Shown piece by piece: positions 23,711 to 36,260 of a DNA stretch of 64,000 bases (positions are counted from its first letter, which is position 1; each line of letters begins with the position of its first letter). Under the pieces are notes generated by a model. The model was not told where the DNA came from, searched no databases, and was given only the letters and a program-made list of their open reading frames with translations. The DNA is from Pyxicephalus adspersus (lineage: Eukaryota > Chordata > Amphibia > Anura > Pyxicephalidae), in the NCBI RefSeq assembly GCF_032062135.1, contig NC_092869.1, positions 45,266,827 through 45,330,826 on the forward strand. The letters run 5' to 3'. A program made the translations under genes and the position numbers.

Positions 23711-26700
23711 GCGCTGCACAAACCCAAGTTAGGTAAGGCCAGGATCTGAGCAATGAATACATTACACTGAGCTCTATTGTGAAAGCAGGAAGGCAGCGCC
23801 CGCCTGTTGCAGAAAATATTACAGTTATTGTGTTGCTAAGCGACGGTCAACAATACTGCCTGCCAGCCCCAGAAGCGCTTCAGGCAATCCGTGTCCTGGG
23901 AAGATATCGCTTTCAAGGTGAAAGCTAACAAGGTGTCACAAGGGGAGAGCGGAGCCATTCACTTATAGTGAGGATTAGTGAAGAATGGTGCATGGGTAAG
24001 GCAGGTGCCATGTGTATGTGGGCATCTTTACTGGAAAAAAAGAGCAAATTTTAAAGGTTTCTTTGAATTTCATTTGATACATCTAAGTACACTGAATCAG
24101 CTTTAAATTATAATCTTGCACCCCGAAGTGTGTGGTCCATGCGACCAGTAGACGATCGATGTGGTGCACATGCATGCTAGGTGTGCCGCACCTATTATGA
24201 AAACAAATATGCAGCAGTAGACACACCGCATTTATTTTTTGGAACATAATATACAGGCATGGACCACTGTTGTCATTCAGCCTGCAAAATGCAATGCAGC
24301 CATTGCTGGGGTAGAAAAGAATTATCTACGAAAAAGCAGCAAGAAATCAACGTGCCAAGGGATGAAAAAGGTAAAAATGAGGATTTTAATAAAAGTTACA
24401 TTGCGAATGGCCGTACGCCCACACTCAGCTCACTATATATAATGATCTGAAGAAAGCCTGCAAATAACTGGTGGAGCTTGGGGACGCAGAGCGCAGGAGT
24501 CGCAGGATCTGCACTCTCCATGCACAATGCTCGCTCTGTTACTCTCAGGCTGGAAATGTACTCAGCACAAAGTCATTATTGAAAACACAAACAGGGACAC
24601 GTTGAGGGAGGAGAAATGTGTGTAACTAGATAGGCAAACAAGTGCGTATGATAGAGAGAGATAAATATACTCATCTACCCTGACCCCGGGGCCACTGCGG
24701 CCTACGTGACAGAGCTGCTTAACCCGCACCTTCCTACCAATGTCAACACGTGTGCAGATCTGTCGTCTATTCCAATGAAATACGTTCACTATTCTGAATG
24801 CCACCGATAAAACGACCACTACAATGCAAAGAGAGACACTGGGTAGTCAGACTTTAAGTCTAAAACACCTAAAAAACAGAGCTGTACAGTGCCACTGCTG
24901 GGGGGAGAGAATCTGAGTGTGGTAACTCCCACATTGGGGTGTATGGTGTCCATCAGTGGGCTCCTTGCTTACATTCTAAAAGTCATAAACCTATTTTATG
25001 CAACACTGTGCTGCTTAGTAAAATAATGGAGCAGGAGGAAGAGAATGTAAGGAAGATGTCATTGTACAATAATGCAATAATATATTTTATATATACAGGA
25101 GCCAAATTATTTTTTTGTATTTCTATCAGATCTGTGCATTCATTTATTGACATTTTGTGCAGGAGCTTCCTGTAATGCAGACCGGTCACTGCTGCTTGTT
25201 GTCCTTTTGCAGAGTCCTGGTCTTGTATCTGCCTCCTTTGGAGTTATCTGTTCGTTATATTCTATGTTTTATATATATTTATAAGCGTCCTTGATAGTTT
25301 GTGGGCTCAACACTTTTATATTTTAATAAAAGTTTTGAGCCCTAAATAAACATTTATTACTTGCAATGATGCAGCTCTCTTGCGGACCAAAATGCGGCAG
25401 AATTTAAAATTCAATGATCAGAACAGCTGAGGAGGGAATCCCTAGGTGAAAGATTTTCTTGAAACCCTTACACAGGTGAGATGACGGCAGTGACAGGTAC
25501 CTTAGCATGGAACCCCAATCAGTGAAGAATATGGGGGACAAACATTATAGCAGAACTTTTTAATAAAGCAAAGACAATACTACCCACACCAGGCACTGAT
25601 CATATGCAGCTCAATTCAGATCCTGAACCTGGAAAAAGATGGGCAAAGACCTCAGAGCCTGCAAGGCTGCAACGCTGGGGTTCAGGTGAGTACAGTCCGG
25701 TTTGCTACGTTTGGGAAGCCGTTGATCCCACTGACTTACAAATGGAAGGACAGAGGTCTGCCCAGCTTTGTAATGCATTTCTTTAAACGCAGCATTTCCT
25801 ATTAAAGTGTATGAGCTGCAGGCAAAGCAACCTTCTCTTTACAAACGCTGCATTTTCTTTGTAACGCAGCTGCACGCCGTCTTAGACATCTATCAGACCC
25901 TTAAAAAAGACTGGTAAGTAATCACCGACATCTGACTGTGATCAACAGTCCGCCCCAAGGAGAATTCAATCACATAATTCTGTCTGGTTGTGTCCTTTGC
26001 AGACGGGGAGTGGAAACGGCCTGCTATGATGCAATAATGATCAGTAATGGCCAATGGACATTTATTCCATACGGCCGTTGTAAACTTTTTATAAAGTTGG
26101 GTTTTCCAATTCTAAGCTTCATGTATGACGCTCAGCACACACGTGTGCATCCAAGGTCAGCCGCAAGCCTTGGCGATCATATAAACCCAATCATTAAAAT
26201 CTGACAGAAGCTTTAACATGTTAATGTCATTGCAATACAAAAAAAAAAAAAAAAAAAAGCCTGCGCAGCCCGGCCGCCCCCCCCAGGCATTTTTGCAGCA
26301 GCGGAAGGCTGTGATTGGTGCGCGGTTCCGTGTTTACGCCGATCACACACGCTCTGTATTATCTTACAATGCTGGTATGCATCTCTATGGAGACCAGGAA
26401 CTCTCCGAGGGGGGGGGCGATCTGTTCTTTTACACAACCCCCCCCTTCCCTGTCCCATCTCCCAATGCAGACTAAGGAGCGGCCCAGCTCTAAAAATGGA
26501 GCACCGACTGTTCCATGGCATGGTTAACCCCCGCGCTGCCAAACTACCCCCTCCCGCTGCAAGTGCAACAACAACCGCCTCTGTTTTTTAGAAAAGCTGG
26601 TATTGTTTTCAGATCCACCCAAACCTGATGTTCCAGAATGTTTTTTGTTTTTAAACAATTTTCAAAACCTTTGTGTATCAGAGAGCGGAAAGGGGGTCAA

Positions 26701-27476
26701 CCCCCAAAAGCTCACAAATTACAAAAGGATCATAGATGGGATGAAACAAATTTATAATATTAAGTAAATAATTAAATTGCTAAAAATTTGTCAATTGGAG
26801 TTCTGCAGCATAATTCAAAGTATTTATTTCCCAAAATAAATAAAGATAAAGCAATAAAAGGAAAAAAAACTTTTAAAGTATTTGTACACAAACAATAATA
26901 TTTATATATAAAAGCAAAAAAAAGGAAACGGCTCTAAATACACAAAATACTAATAATCAATTTTAGGATCACCGGGCTCTGCCGTAACACACAGCACATT
27001 GTTGGCAGATCTGAGATTTTCCAGCAAACCCGAAAGGATTTCCTACGGATGCCAGGAGTTACATCACACGCTGGCACTCGTTCACCTATACGGTATAAGA
27101 TCATCCGGCAAAGATCGGTCATGGCGATGGTAACATCTCCCAGGTCACAGAAGAAGGATCAGGAGAATGATATTATAAATATAAAATATAGAAAAACATA
27201 TTTTATATATATAACATGGAGGACAACAAACAGCACAGAGCCGGTGCATTTATCTCAGATTGGTGGGGAAATTCTAACTCGTTCATTCAGGAAAAAAAAA
27301 GTCTCCTCTGTGGTTTGTTTTGAGGAATGTCAAACAGCTGCTGAGAGACTCCAAAAAGGAGATTTAACAATTCCACAAAGACCTCAGCAGGATAAAAAGC
27401 AGGAACATGGTCAAGGCCTAAAATCACCATCTAATGTATAAACTACTGTGTTCTGGGGAACATACACCGGGAATGC

Positions 27477-28210
27477 AACCAATCAGTTCATTAGCGACTG
27501 ATGACATCACTAAGAATGCAGCCTGTCCAATCACTAGAGACCAGTGACATCACTGAGAATGTAGCCTATCCATTCACTAGAGACCAGTGACATCACTGAG
27601 AATGTGGCCTATCCATTCACTAGAGACCAGTGACATCACTGAGAATGTGGCCTATCCAATCACTACAGGCTGGTGACATCACTNNNNNNNNNNNNNNNNN
27701 NNNNNNNNNNNNNNNNNNNNNNNNNNNNNNNNNNNNNNNNNNNNNNNNNNNNNNNNNNNNNNNNNNNNNNNNNNNNNNNNNNNNNNNNNNNNNNNNNNNN
27801 NNNNNNNNNNNNNNNNNNNNNNNNNNNNNNNNNNNNNNNNNNNNNNNNNNNNNNNNNNNNNNNNNNNNNNNNNNNNNNNNNNNNNNNNNNNNNNNNNNNN
27901 NNNNNNNNNNNNNNNNNNNNNNNNNNNNNNNNNNNNNNNNNNNNNNNNNNNNNNNNNNNNNNNNNNNNNNNNNNNNNNNNNNNNNNNNNNNNNNNNNNNN
28001 NNNNNNNNNNNNNNNNNNNNNNNNNNNNNNNNNNNNNNNNNNNNNNNNNNNNNNNNNNNNNNNNNNNNNNNNNNNNNNNNNNNNNNNNNNNNNNNNNNNN
28101 NNNNNNNNNNNNNNNNNNNNNNNNNNNNNNNNNNNNNNNNNNNNNNNNNNNNNNNNNNNNNNNNNNNNNNNNNNNNNNNNNNNNNNNNNNNNNNNNNNGG
28201 TGACATCACA
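27477..28210 (+). repeat. 43-bp tandem array containing an assembly gap
   Basis: The unit CACTAGAGACCAGTGACATC + ACTGAGAATGTGGCCTATCC + ATT is present about four and a half times at 27488-27683. After the gap (27684-28198) the sequence resumes with GGTGACATCACATG, in register with the same motif, so the gap very likely hides more units. Confidence 0.8.
27684..28198. other. Assembly gap (515 N) inside a tandem array
   Basis: Only Ns, flanked on both sides by the TGACATCAC unit. Confidence 0.99.
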
Positions 28211-29375
28211 TGTTTCTGCTCAGTCATTTTTCACCCTCAGATCCACCTTTTCACCTTGCCCTTCTGAAAAACAAAAAAGCTGCTGTAAAATAAAAACCTT
28301 TCTATGCTTTTTATACTTTTGGAATAGCTCAGGGGGAGAAGGAGGCAGCCGAAACAAAGATATCCAATTTCCTTCCTCGTAGACCTCCAGCAGACACAAT
28401 GACCGTCTCCCTCCAATGGCCTGCGATACTCCAGCAAATGAAGCAGCTTCATAGCCGGTATAAAATATAAACATTCAACACAACATTCACACAGTGCTAA
28501 GCGGGAGAAATAATCATCATTTTTTTTCCATGTCCAGTGACCCAGAAAGCCGGCACTTTTTCTATAAATCACTGTCAGTAGCATTTGCTACTTTCCCAGG
28601 CAGCCACTAATGAGAACTCGTTCTCCGTCCTCCGTCCAATCTATTCCTAGCGTTACTTAGCAAAGCTGGCGCTTTCTCCTGTGAGAAGTGTTTACATTAA
28701 ACAGGTGCATTACCTGCTGCGATGGCGGCCGTTATACATCCACAGCTATAGAAAAGGCTCCATAACACGCAATTATCCTGAAAATGCATCGGCTGCAGCT
28801 TTACATGGAATAGATGTGAACTGGGTGTCATTGCTCCATTCACTATGTATCAATAACAATCATTACAGACGGTTTCACCATAAAATCCTCTTTTTTAAAA
28901 AATTAAAAATAAATGAATTTTTATCGTGCAGCAACTGAAACAGAAATATAAACCTTTTAAACATTGGCTGCCCCTGACACTCGGCTGGCATTTTTCGGCT
29001 TATAATCTCCATTATTGAACTTCAGTGACCCTTAATTGCGGAGCATGTAAGATTGCACGTCAACCGCGGGTCAGCTGGTGTGCGGCGGCTCAGAGAGGTC
29101 GGCGGGATCGCTTGAATCTCCAAACTGGATTGTCTCACTCACTTGAGGAAAACCATCGCATTATAGGCGGAACAAAAGCAAGGAGCTCCTTAATTCCGTA
29201 ATCTCATCCCAAATCCTTTCGCCTGGTGCCCGGTGCTTATAGGCCTGAAATGGCAAATCCTCTTGTGGTAATCACGGCAATAATTGGTGCCAGGGAAACG
29301 TGTTCTGTATGCATGGACAGCTCCATCGTGGCACGGCGGAGGGGAGAGGTGGAAACCAAGCACAGGGCCACTCTG

Positions 29376-30283
29376 NNNNNNNNNNNNNNNNNNNNNNNNN
29401 NNNNNNNNNNNNNNNNNNNNNNNNNNNNNNNNNNNNNNNNNNNNNNNNNNNNNNNNNNNNNNNNNNNNNNNNNNNNNNNNNNNNNNNNNNNNNNNNNNNN
29501 NNNNNNNNNNNNNNNNNNNNNNNNNNNNNNNNNNNNNNNNNNNNNNNNNNNNNNNNNNNNNNNNNNNNNNNNNNNNNNNNNNNNNNNNNNNNNNNNNNNN
29601 NNNNNNNNNNNNNNNNNNNNNNNNNNNNNNNNNNNNNNNNNNNNNNNNNNNNNNNNNNNNNNNNNNNNNNNNNNNNNNNNNNNNNNNNNNNNNNNNNNNN
29701 NNNNNNNNNNNNNNNNNNNNNNNNNNNNNNNNNNNNNNNNNNNNNNNNNNNNNNNNNNNNNNNNNNNNNNNNNNNNNNNNNNNNNNNNNNNNNNNNNNNN
29801 NNNNNNNNNNNNNNNNNNNNNNNNNNNNNNNNNNNNNNNNNNNNNNNNNNNNNNNNNNNNNNNNNNNNNNNNNNNNNNNNNNNNNNNNNNNNNNNNNNNN
29901 NNNNNNNNNNNNNNNNNNNNNNNNNNNNNNNNNNNNNNNNNNNNNNNNNNNNNNNNNNNNNNNNNNNNNNNNNNNNNNNNNNNNNNNNNNNNNNNNNNNN
30001 NNNNNNNNNNNNNNNNNNNNNNNNNNNNNNNNNNNNNNNNNNNNNNNNNNNNNNNNNNNNNNNNNNNNNNNNNNNNNNNNNNNNNNNNNNNNNNNNNNNN
30101 NNNNNNNNNNNNNNNNNNNNNNNNNNNNNNNNNNNNNNNNNNNNNNNNNNNNNNNNNNNNNNNNNNNNNNNNNNNNNNNNNNNNNNNNNNNNNNNNNNNN
30201 NNNNNNNNNNNNNNNNNNNNNNNNNNNNNNNNNNNNNNNNNNNNNNNNNNNNNNNNNNNNNNNNNNNNNNNNNNNNNNNNNNN
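29376..30283. other. Assembly gap (908 N)
   Basis: Only Ns. The right flank is a 31-bp tandem array, so the missing part is probably at least partly the same array. Confidence 0.99.
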
Positions 30284-30376
30284 TCTGCCCGTCTCCTCTA
30301 CCATGTCTGCAGTCTCTGCCCGTCTCCTCTACCATGTCTGCAGTCTCTGCCCGTCTCCTCTACCATGTCTGCAGTC
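30284..30376 (+). repeat. 31-bp tandem repeat, three copies after a gap
   Basis: Three near-identical units of TCTGCCCGTCTCCTCTACCA + TGTCTGCAGTC begin at the first base after the gap. The array length cannot be known from this assembly. Confidence 0.9.
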
Positions 30377-30739
30377 TCCTGTATTGTATGGTTCTGTTTT
30401 CAGTATAAGATTTATTATGTGGCCCTTCGGTTTGGTTATGGTAATTGGTTAAGATGACCATCTATGCTCTAATTGGCTGCCGTAAATCAGCAGCACCAAG
30501 AGGCACCAAAGAATTAAAAAATATATATATTACCACCAAACCATCAATGTAATTAATGCACTGAGACGTCAATGTGGTCAGAATTTGTTTGACAACTTTT
30601 TTGTTTTAGGTATGAAAATCCCTCCTGTTACAACAAAGAATTTCCAACCTGTCACTTTCTATTCAATCACGTGGAACAAGTTAATAAAACGTAAAACAAG
30701 TAAAAAATAGTAAGTGGCTGTGTGTAAAGCTCAAACGCG

Positions 30740-31640
30740 GAGAACGGCCTAAACAGACGGACTAAAATGCGATGGTAACGATAACACCAGCAGTGTGGAA
30801 ATGAACGTTGGAGCTCAGCAGTCTTCCGACAAGCGAGCGAGGAGCTGACGCTTCATTTTACAGGACGAGCAATCGCGAACGTCTCTTCCAAGCCCTAAAA
30901 GCCGATCTATTTTTACTCGCCGTCGCTTTTTTGCCTCCCGAGCACTTTGTCCGGGCTTTTTGTGATTATCCCCAATTTGACGTTTTCTTCCTGAAGCTAT
31001 CTGACCTCAAGTTGTCATCTCGCATAATTCACGCCGCTGATGATTTTCAGACAAAAGTAGGTATACATCTCTGAAAAAGAGAAGGATGCCAGCCATCGGA
31101 GTCGCTACGCGGGGGTTACCGGTCACCATGGCAACTGTGTAGTTATACGTGCTAATGGTCTGTCCTTTTGCCAGGCAACTAACTGCCGTGTGATGCAAGT
31201 GCACCTGTCTCTGCTGTGGGTTGCCATGGCGACGCTCCAGTTGCCATGGCACCCAACACGCTAATCGCCTTGCGAGGGCAGACTTACGGCAGTCTTCCCC
31301 CTGAAAGCCAGCTGTTCTCGGCGCAGATTGATGGTCTGAGCGTGTGATGGAATGCTCCTCGTTGGAGACGCCGAGAAACTTCATTAAATGTTCTTCAGGA
31401 GGGAAGAGAGAGATAGGAGCAAAAATAAAAAGGACGCGCGCCACGCTCTGTCTCGCAGAACGAAATATTAGACTTGCAAAGCGTTCTGCGAGCTGCTGAA
31501 ATCTTGTTATGAAGCATCGCAGGATCCACGTGAGGGCCGATGCTGATAATTCACCCCCAAATAAAGAGGGGCGGCGCAGGATATTAAATGCCTTTCGGGG
31601 AGTGCGTTCCCACCGAGCGTGTTTTAAATATTAAAATATA
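30740..31640. promoter_or_regulatory. Low-repeat island with clustered RFX-type X-boxes
   Basis: About 900 bp without recognised repeats in a repeat-dense intron. It contains GTCACCATGGCAAC (31122-31135), TTTGCCAGGCAAC (31167-31179), GTTGCCATGGCGAC (31220-31233) and GTTGCCATGGCACC (31240-31253), plus GCGATGGTAAC at 30769-30779. RFX proteins bind GTNRCC-spacer-RGYAAC dyads. An intronic enhancer is the natural inference. Confidence 0.45.
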
Positions 31641-32164
31641 TTAATGATAATTTACTGTGCAGTTTGTTCTACCGAAGCTGAAATGCGTCGGATTGGGAAA
31701 AAAATGACAAAATTTTGTTTTAAAGGAAACCTGTCAATGGAAAAATGCAGAAATGCCAATTTCCTGGCAGCCCCAGGCTTTAAACTACAAATATGGCAGG
31801 GGCAGGATTATGGAACATGCAAAAAAACAGGGCTGAAGGTGACCCCAATAGAGATAGCGACCACTTACCTGGTCATGCACCTACCAGCCCTGTGTGTGGT
31901 CAGCTGACTGCGGCTGTGACCGCATGAAATATAATCAGCTCTCACATAACAGCTTAGACGAGATGAGAAAATCCATCGGGGAATCCAATACACAGGGAGA
32001 GATCAGATTCTGAGTATGTAATCAATTCACCAACTGCCATTATGGGTTGTTTTTTTCATGACTTTTTGTAAATATGGAGAATGGGCGGCACGCATCGAAA
32101 AAGGCGATTTATCACAAGATATCAAACATCACTTATTTGTATTAGGCTGAGACGATGGCCCTGA

Positions 32165-32497
32165 TTTTATTAACTGACGCATTATCCGAATGGTGTGAAC
32201 TTTACAATTGTACAGTGGTATAGGTTTGCGTTTATTGGGCCTGACTTATTAAAACTCTCCAAGGTTGGGGAGGATACACTTTCCTCAGTGAAGCTGGGTG
32301 ATCCAGCAAACCTGGAATGGATCTGGTCTAGGATTGAAAACAAATAGCAAATAACTTAAGAAATCCATTCCAGGTTTGCTGGATCACCCAGCTTCACTGA
32401 TGAAAGTGTATCCTCCCCAGCCTTTTTCAAACGCCAACCTATAACACTGTACAATTGTAAAGTTCACACCATTTGGATAATGCGTCAGTTAATAAAC
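32165..32497. repeat. Large perfect-type foldback element (palindromic MITE)
   Basis: The left arm TTTATTAACTGACGCATTAT + CC, GGTGTGAACTTTACAATTGT and the CCAGCAAACCTGGAATGGAT block are mirrored by the right arm, ending GGATAATGCGTCAGTTAATA. Arms are about 140 bp with a short central loop near 32330-32365. The inner part matches the element at 53441-53674. Confidence 0.85.
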
Positions 32498-33447
32498 ATG
32501 CGATTGGACATGCGAGAGAGGAGTGGCTTTGCATAACCAAGCAATTTTTTTTCATACCGATATGGAAAGGCATAGTGACATTATGCAGTGGGTGCTATTC
32601 ACTAAAATCTGCACCCTAAGGAACCTGCACTATTGTGCAGAACAATGTAATGCAGCATGCAGGGGGTGTGCAATCTTTTTAAAAATTAATCAGGACATAT
32701 TTTTTTCATCTCTCCACCAATTGTGGAATTCTCTCCACCCGCCTGTCCCTTGCGTGACATTTACAGAAAGATCATTCTTGCACTGAACGCAGCTTTGGAC
32801 AACAATGGCCATCTTCATTCTAAGTCTGGGAATGGCATTGATTTTCCTGACTGCCAGGTGCATGTGCAGCTTCTCACAGCAGCTGTAATGCCCCCCTTTC
32901 CCCAGCAGGCCAAACAGAAGACAAATGGGAGTGGAGGAATAAAGTGCGGGGTTATGTGATATAAAAGTTCAGCTACCCTTTAGGTGAGATTGGTCAATGA
33001 CATAAAACAGTAATGTAATAAATTGTTTATATCAGACACAACAGACATTTTTCTCACCAGCAAAATAAATAAATAAAAATTTAACAAACAGAAAATTCTA
33101 AAAACAAAAAATATAACTCAGATGGTAGCACAGGCAGAGCCACCTTTGATTCACAGCAAGGTCTCTGAACAAACAAACAAACACAATGTAACCACAACGA
33201 AACCAGTTCAACTGTTTAAACTGAACCGGTCACTGCCATGGCAATGTCTAAACACAAATCCCCACAGCCTGTCAGTCCAGGATGGAGAAGAGGCGACTTG
33301 GAGGAGATTGGACCAACTTTGGAAGAACTTTTCAAACTAAACTTAGAAGACTTGGGGAGAATTAAGGCGACTACACGTGAGTTCTATACAATGTTATAAA
33401 AGTGCCAATCGCAGGACCCAACAGAAAGAGCAAACCGTTGTCCTTAC

Positions 33448-33584
33448 CTTTGATATGCCTGAGGAGAGGTAGGGGGGGTGTTGAAGACGTGGGAGTAGGG
33501 ATGGTAGGGGGTCTTTTTCAAGGCTTGGATCAGGTTCTGCCTGTATTCTGGGTCTATACACCACAAGGAGCCTTTGCCGATACT
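33448..33584 (-). CDS. FOXN3: FOXN3 exon 3: end of the forkhead domain
   Basis: This 137-nt exon encodes residues 178-222 and two bases of codon 223. The acceptor is TGTTTCAG, the donor GTAAGG (33442-33447). It opens with [20 protein letters not shown], the C-terminal wing of the forkhead domain, then [20 protein letters not shown] and PQAYQ. Phase 0 at the start joins cleanly to DKDRSQ of exon 2; phase 2 at the end (AG|C, Ser) joins to exon 4. As recalled, human has HPHPH where this frog has HPYSH, and CPQAY where it has SPQAY. A branch-point-like TCTAAT lies 22 nt upstream (around 33606), and a SINE fragment begins only about 32 nt beyond the exon. Confidence 0.95.
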
Positions 33585-33615
33585 CTGAAACAGAAACAAA
33601 CTACATTAGATATAT

Positions 33616-33810
33616 AAACATTCCAAAAAACCATGTAGTTAGAATAATTGGCTTCCCCCCAAAAAACTGACCTTAGACTGTTGTAGTGACTTATAACTAT
33701 GATAGAGACATTAGATTGTGAGCTCCTTTGAGGGACAGCTAGTGACATGACTATGTGCTGTGTAATATATCAGCGTTATATAAATACTGTGTAATAATAA
33801 TATTATTATA
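33616..33810 (+). repeat. 5'-truncated SINE directly upstream of FOXN3 exon 3
   Basis: It begins in the core at AACATTCCAAAAAACCATGT and continues with GGCTTCCCCCCAAAAAAC, GAGCTCCTTTGAGGGACAG and a tail of AATAATAATATTATTAT. It lies on the opposite strand to FOXN3 and its end is about 32 nt from the exon 3 acceptor. Confidence 0.85.
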
Positions 33811-34357
33811 TAGCTATACAGAAGATCCCTTCCCTACATGCTATTATTATTTCTGAGATTTAATACATTGGAAACATTAAACAACGTTGGGTCCAATTTG
33901 AAATAAAAGGGTTTTCCTCCAGCCAAATGTATTAAATAATGTATACAAATTGTATAGTTCAAAATACGGTACAAGAAATAGTATTAATGATTATCCCAAA
34001 CCCCACCGTTATTCGGGATGTGTAACTATACAAATACACCTATTCTTATGTAGAGTTATAATCTTATTAAGTCCATAAGGAAGTGAGGGACTTGAAATAT
34101 TTAAAGTAAGGTTCGTTAGTCTCTTTATCCAAACGCATTTCGCCTTAATGGCTTCCTCAGGAGAGGTAACTAATAGTACAAAAAATTACAAAATATATAT
34201 AAAATGTTTAACAGAACAACACAACAACACAATTACAAACTTAAATAAGTGGTGATGGATATGCTGGCATATGGATAATGAGAGGCATATATTAGTTTTG
34301 AGTCTAGCTGTTAATCATGAATGTTTATTGTACGGCAATGCCGTTTATTGTACGGCA

Positions 34358-34359
34358 TT

Positions 34360-34392
<33 letters not shown>
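34358..34392 (+). repeat. (AAT)n microsatellite
   Basis: A run of TAA/AAT units; no SINE body lies directly to its left. Confidence 0.85.
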
Positions 34393-34394
<2 letters not shown>

Positions 34395-34963
34395 GATGAG
34401 GATTGTGCAAGACTATATTGATGTAAACTGAAAAACATTAAGAAGGTCAGGGATGTGCCAGCAGGGTAAAAACATATTGATTAAAACACATATTAATATT
34501 ATTGAGTAGACGTTTCAACAACTGACTTCCTGTCAATTTTTATGATAGATCACAAATGTCCAAATCTGCAGGAGATCACTGACAAATGTCCAATTCAATG
34601 ACAGGTCACAGATAACCAATTCTAAGGGGGATCACCAAAAAACGTCAATTTCTATCGGAAGAAGAGTAACGGCATGAGGTGCTGGGTCCCCTAGAGTAAC
34701 AAATGTTCTTTGTCAAGTCTCAAGTACTGTAGATGAAATCGTTCTCCCCAGGCAGCTCTCCCAGGATTTGGCTTTGTACTCTGATCAGAAATGCATGTGT
34801 AGAAAGGAAACGCCAGAAGTGGAAAAGCATGGAGTCTGTATTCAGTTGTATTTAGACTCTTATGTCATAAAAATCCAATGCATTTAGAGGATTTAGCATT
34901 AAATTGGATGGGTCCTGAGGGGTCAGGATGATTGCCCAGGCAGCATTCTTCCAGATATGCATT

Positions 34964-35300
34964 GGGCAGCATGGTGGCTCAGTGGTTAGCACTCTGATCT
35001 TTGCAGCACTGGGTTCCAGGTTCGAATCTCGTCCAGGACACTAGCTGCATGGAGTTTGCAGGTTCTCCCCGTCATTGTGTGGGTTGCCTCTGGGTACTCC
35101 GGTTTTCTCCCACATTCCAAACACATGCAGTTAGGTTTATTGGCTTCCCCCCAAATTATCCTTGTAATAATGACATATGACTATGGTAGGGACATTAGAT
35201 TGTGGGCTACTTTGAGGAACAGCTAGTGACATGACTATCGACTTTGTACAGCGCTGTGTAATATAGTGGCGCTATATAAATACTGTGTAATACTAATAAT
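34964..35300 (+). repeat. Full-length tRNA-headed SINE
   Basis: Complete order of head (GGCAGCATGGTGGCTCAGTG), B box (GGTTCGAATCTC), core, GACATTAGATTGTGGGCTAC, GTACAGCGCTGTGTAATATA and GCGCTATATAAATACTG tail. It is the best preserved copy in the window. Confidence 0.9.
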
Positions 35301-36089
35301 GCATTGCTCTGCCAGAAATGCACTTTTTTTAAAGCGCATTTGGCTGCCTATTCAGATTAAACGAGCAATAATGTACTGCAATAGGCTCTTAAAGTAAACC
35401 CCCCTCTAAAAAAAAAAAAAAAATTACCCAGAGTTAAAGATTTTTGGAAGGTAAGCTAAGCAACGTCTCTTTTTGCCCAAAAAAAAAGACTTTTCCCTGG
35501 ATCTTGGTGCCTTTTTGGTTACATTGCACAGCCCAAGTGTAGAACCTGGCTTTATATGCAGCACTGCAGCAAATAGACCCAAATGCCAGGGACAATGTAA
35601 CTCCTACTGGCTGAGACGTTCGCCACTGAACCTGGAACAGTTAGTGGCAAAGTTAGGGGCTTCAGGGGATGTAGTTATAGTTGTCATCACTGCAGGACAC
35701 TAACAAAATGTTAAGTGTGTTCCATAATCAGTACGTATGCTGTACACACCCTGCCAATTATGGCAAATGCTTACCCACTCCAATATAAGAATAGTAATAT
35801 CGACAGACCACAGGTCAGCAACAGTATGAACTAAGAAATTTGATGGGCAAATAGCAACCTGCGACAACCACGCAGCCATTAGCAGCACCCCGCTTTCCCT
35901 TTTCTTTAACAGTAAATGACATCACTGCACATGTACCCCTCAGGGGTGTGGGTCAAGGCCAATAGCGAAGGAGGGGGAAGGAGATTTTTTTGCATTAGAA
36001 GCTTTGTTAGGTGAGAGTTTACCGGGCGGCACTGCTACTTGTCCCTTTCTGATACGAAAATTGTCTTCACCATTGCATCCGTGATTATT

Positions 36090-36260
36090 ATTTTGTTCTC
36101 CCCGGCCTCTTTTAGCTGGGTGCACCACCTGGCACTTTTCAGTAACCACCCAAGTGTTTTAGGTGATTGCTAATAGGTTTGGTCACAATACATCAGCCAC
36201 CACCACCTAAAATTTCTTCCCACTCAGCATAAAAAAATTTCTGGGTTGAACACTGAATAA
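36090..36260 (-). repeat. Unnamed dispersed repeat (family E) copy, minus orientation
   Basis: CCTCTTTTAGCTGGGTGCAC, CTGGCACTTTTCAGTAACCA and TTTCTGGGTTGAACACTG mirror the plus-strand copy at 44377-44545. Confidence 0.65.

Larger units (their letters stand above)
21422..33447 (-). other. FOXN3 intron 3 content
   Basis: No gene was recognised. Contents are a Tc1/mariner-like 3' remnant (22195-22480), a roughly 27-31-bp minisatellite (23025-23710), a 22-base A run near 26238, a 43-bp tandem array running into a gap (27477-28210), a second gap (29376-30283) followed by three 31-bp units (30284-30376), a low-repeat GC-richer island at 30740-31640 with RFX-type X-boxes, and a large palindromic element (32165-32497). 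Confidence 0.6.
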
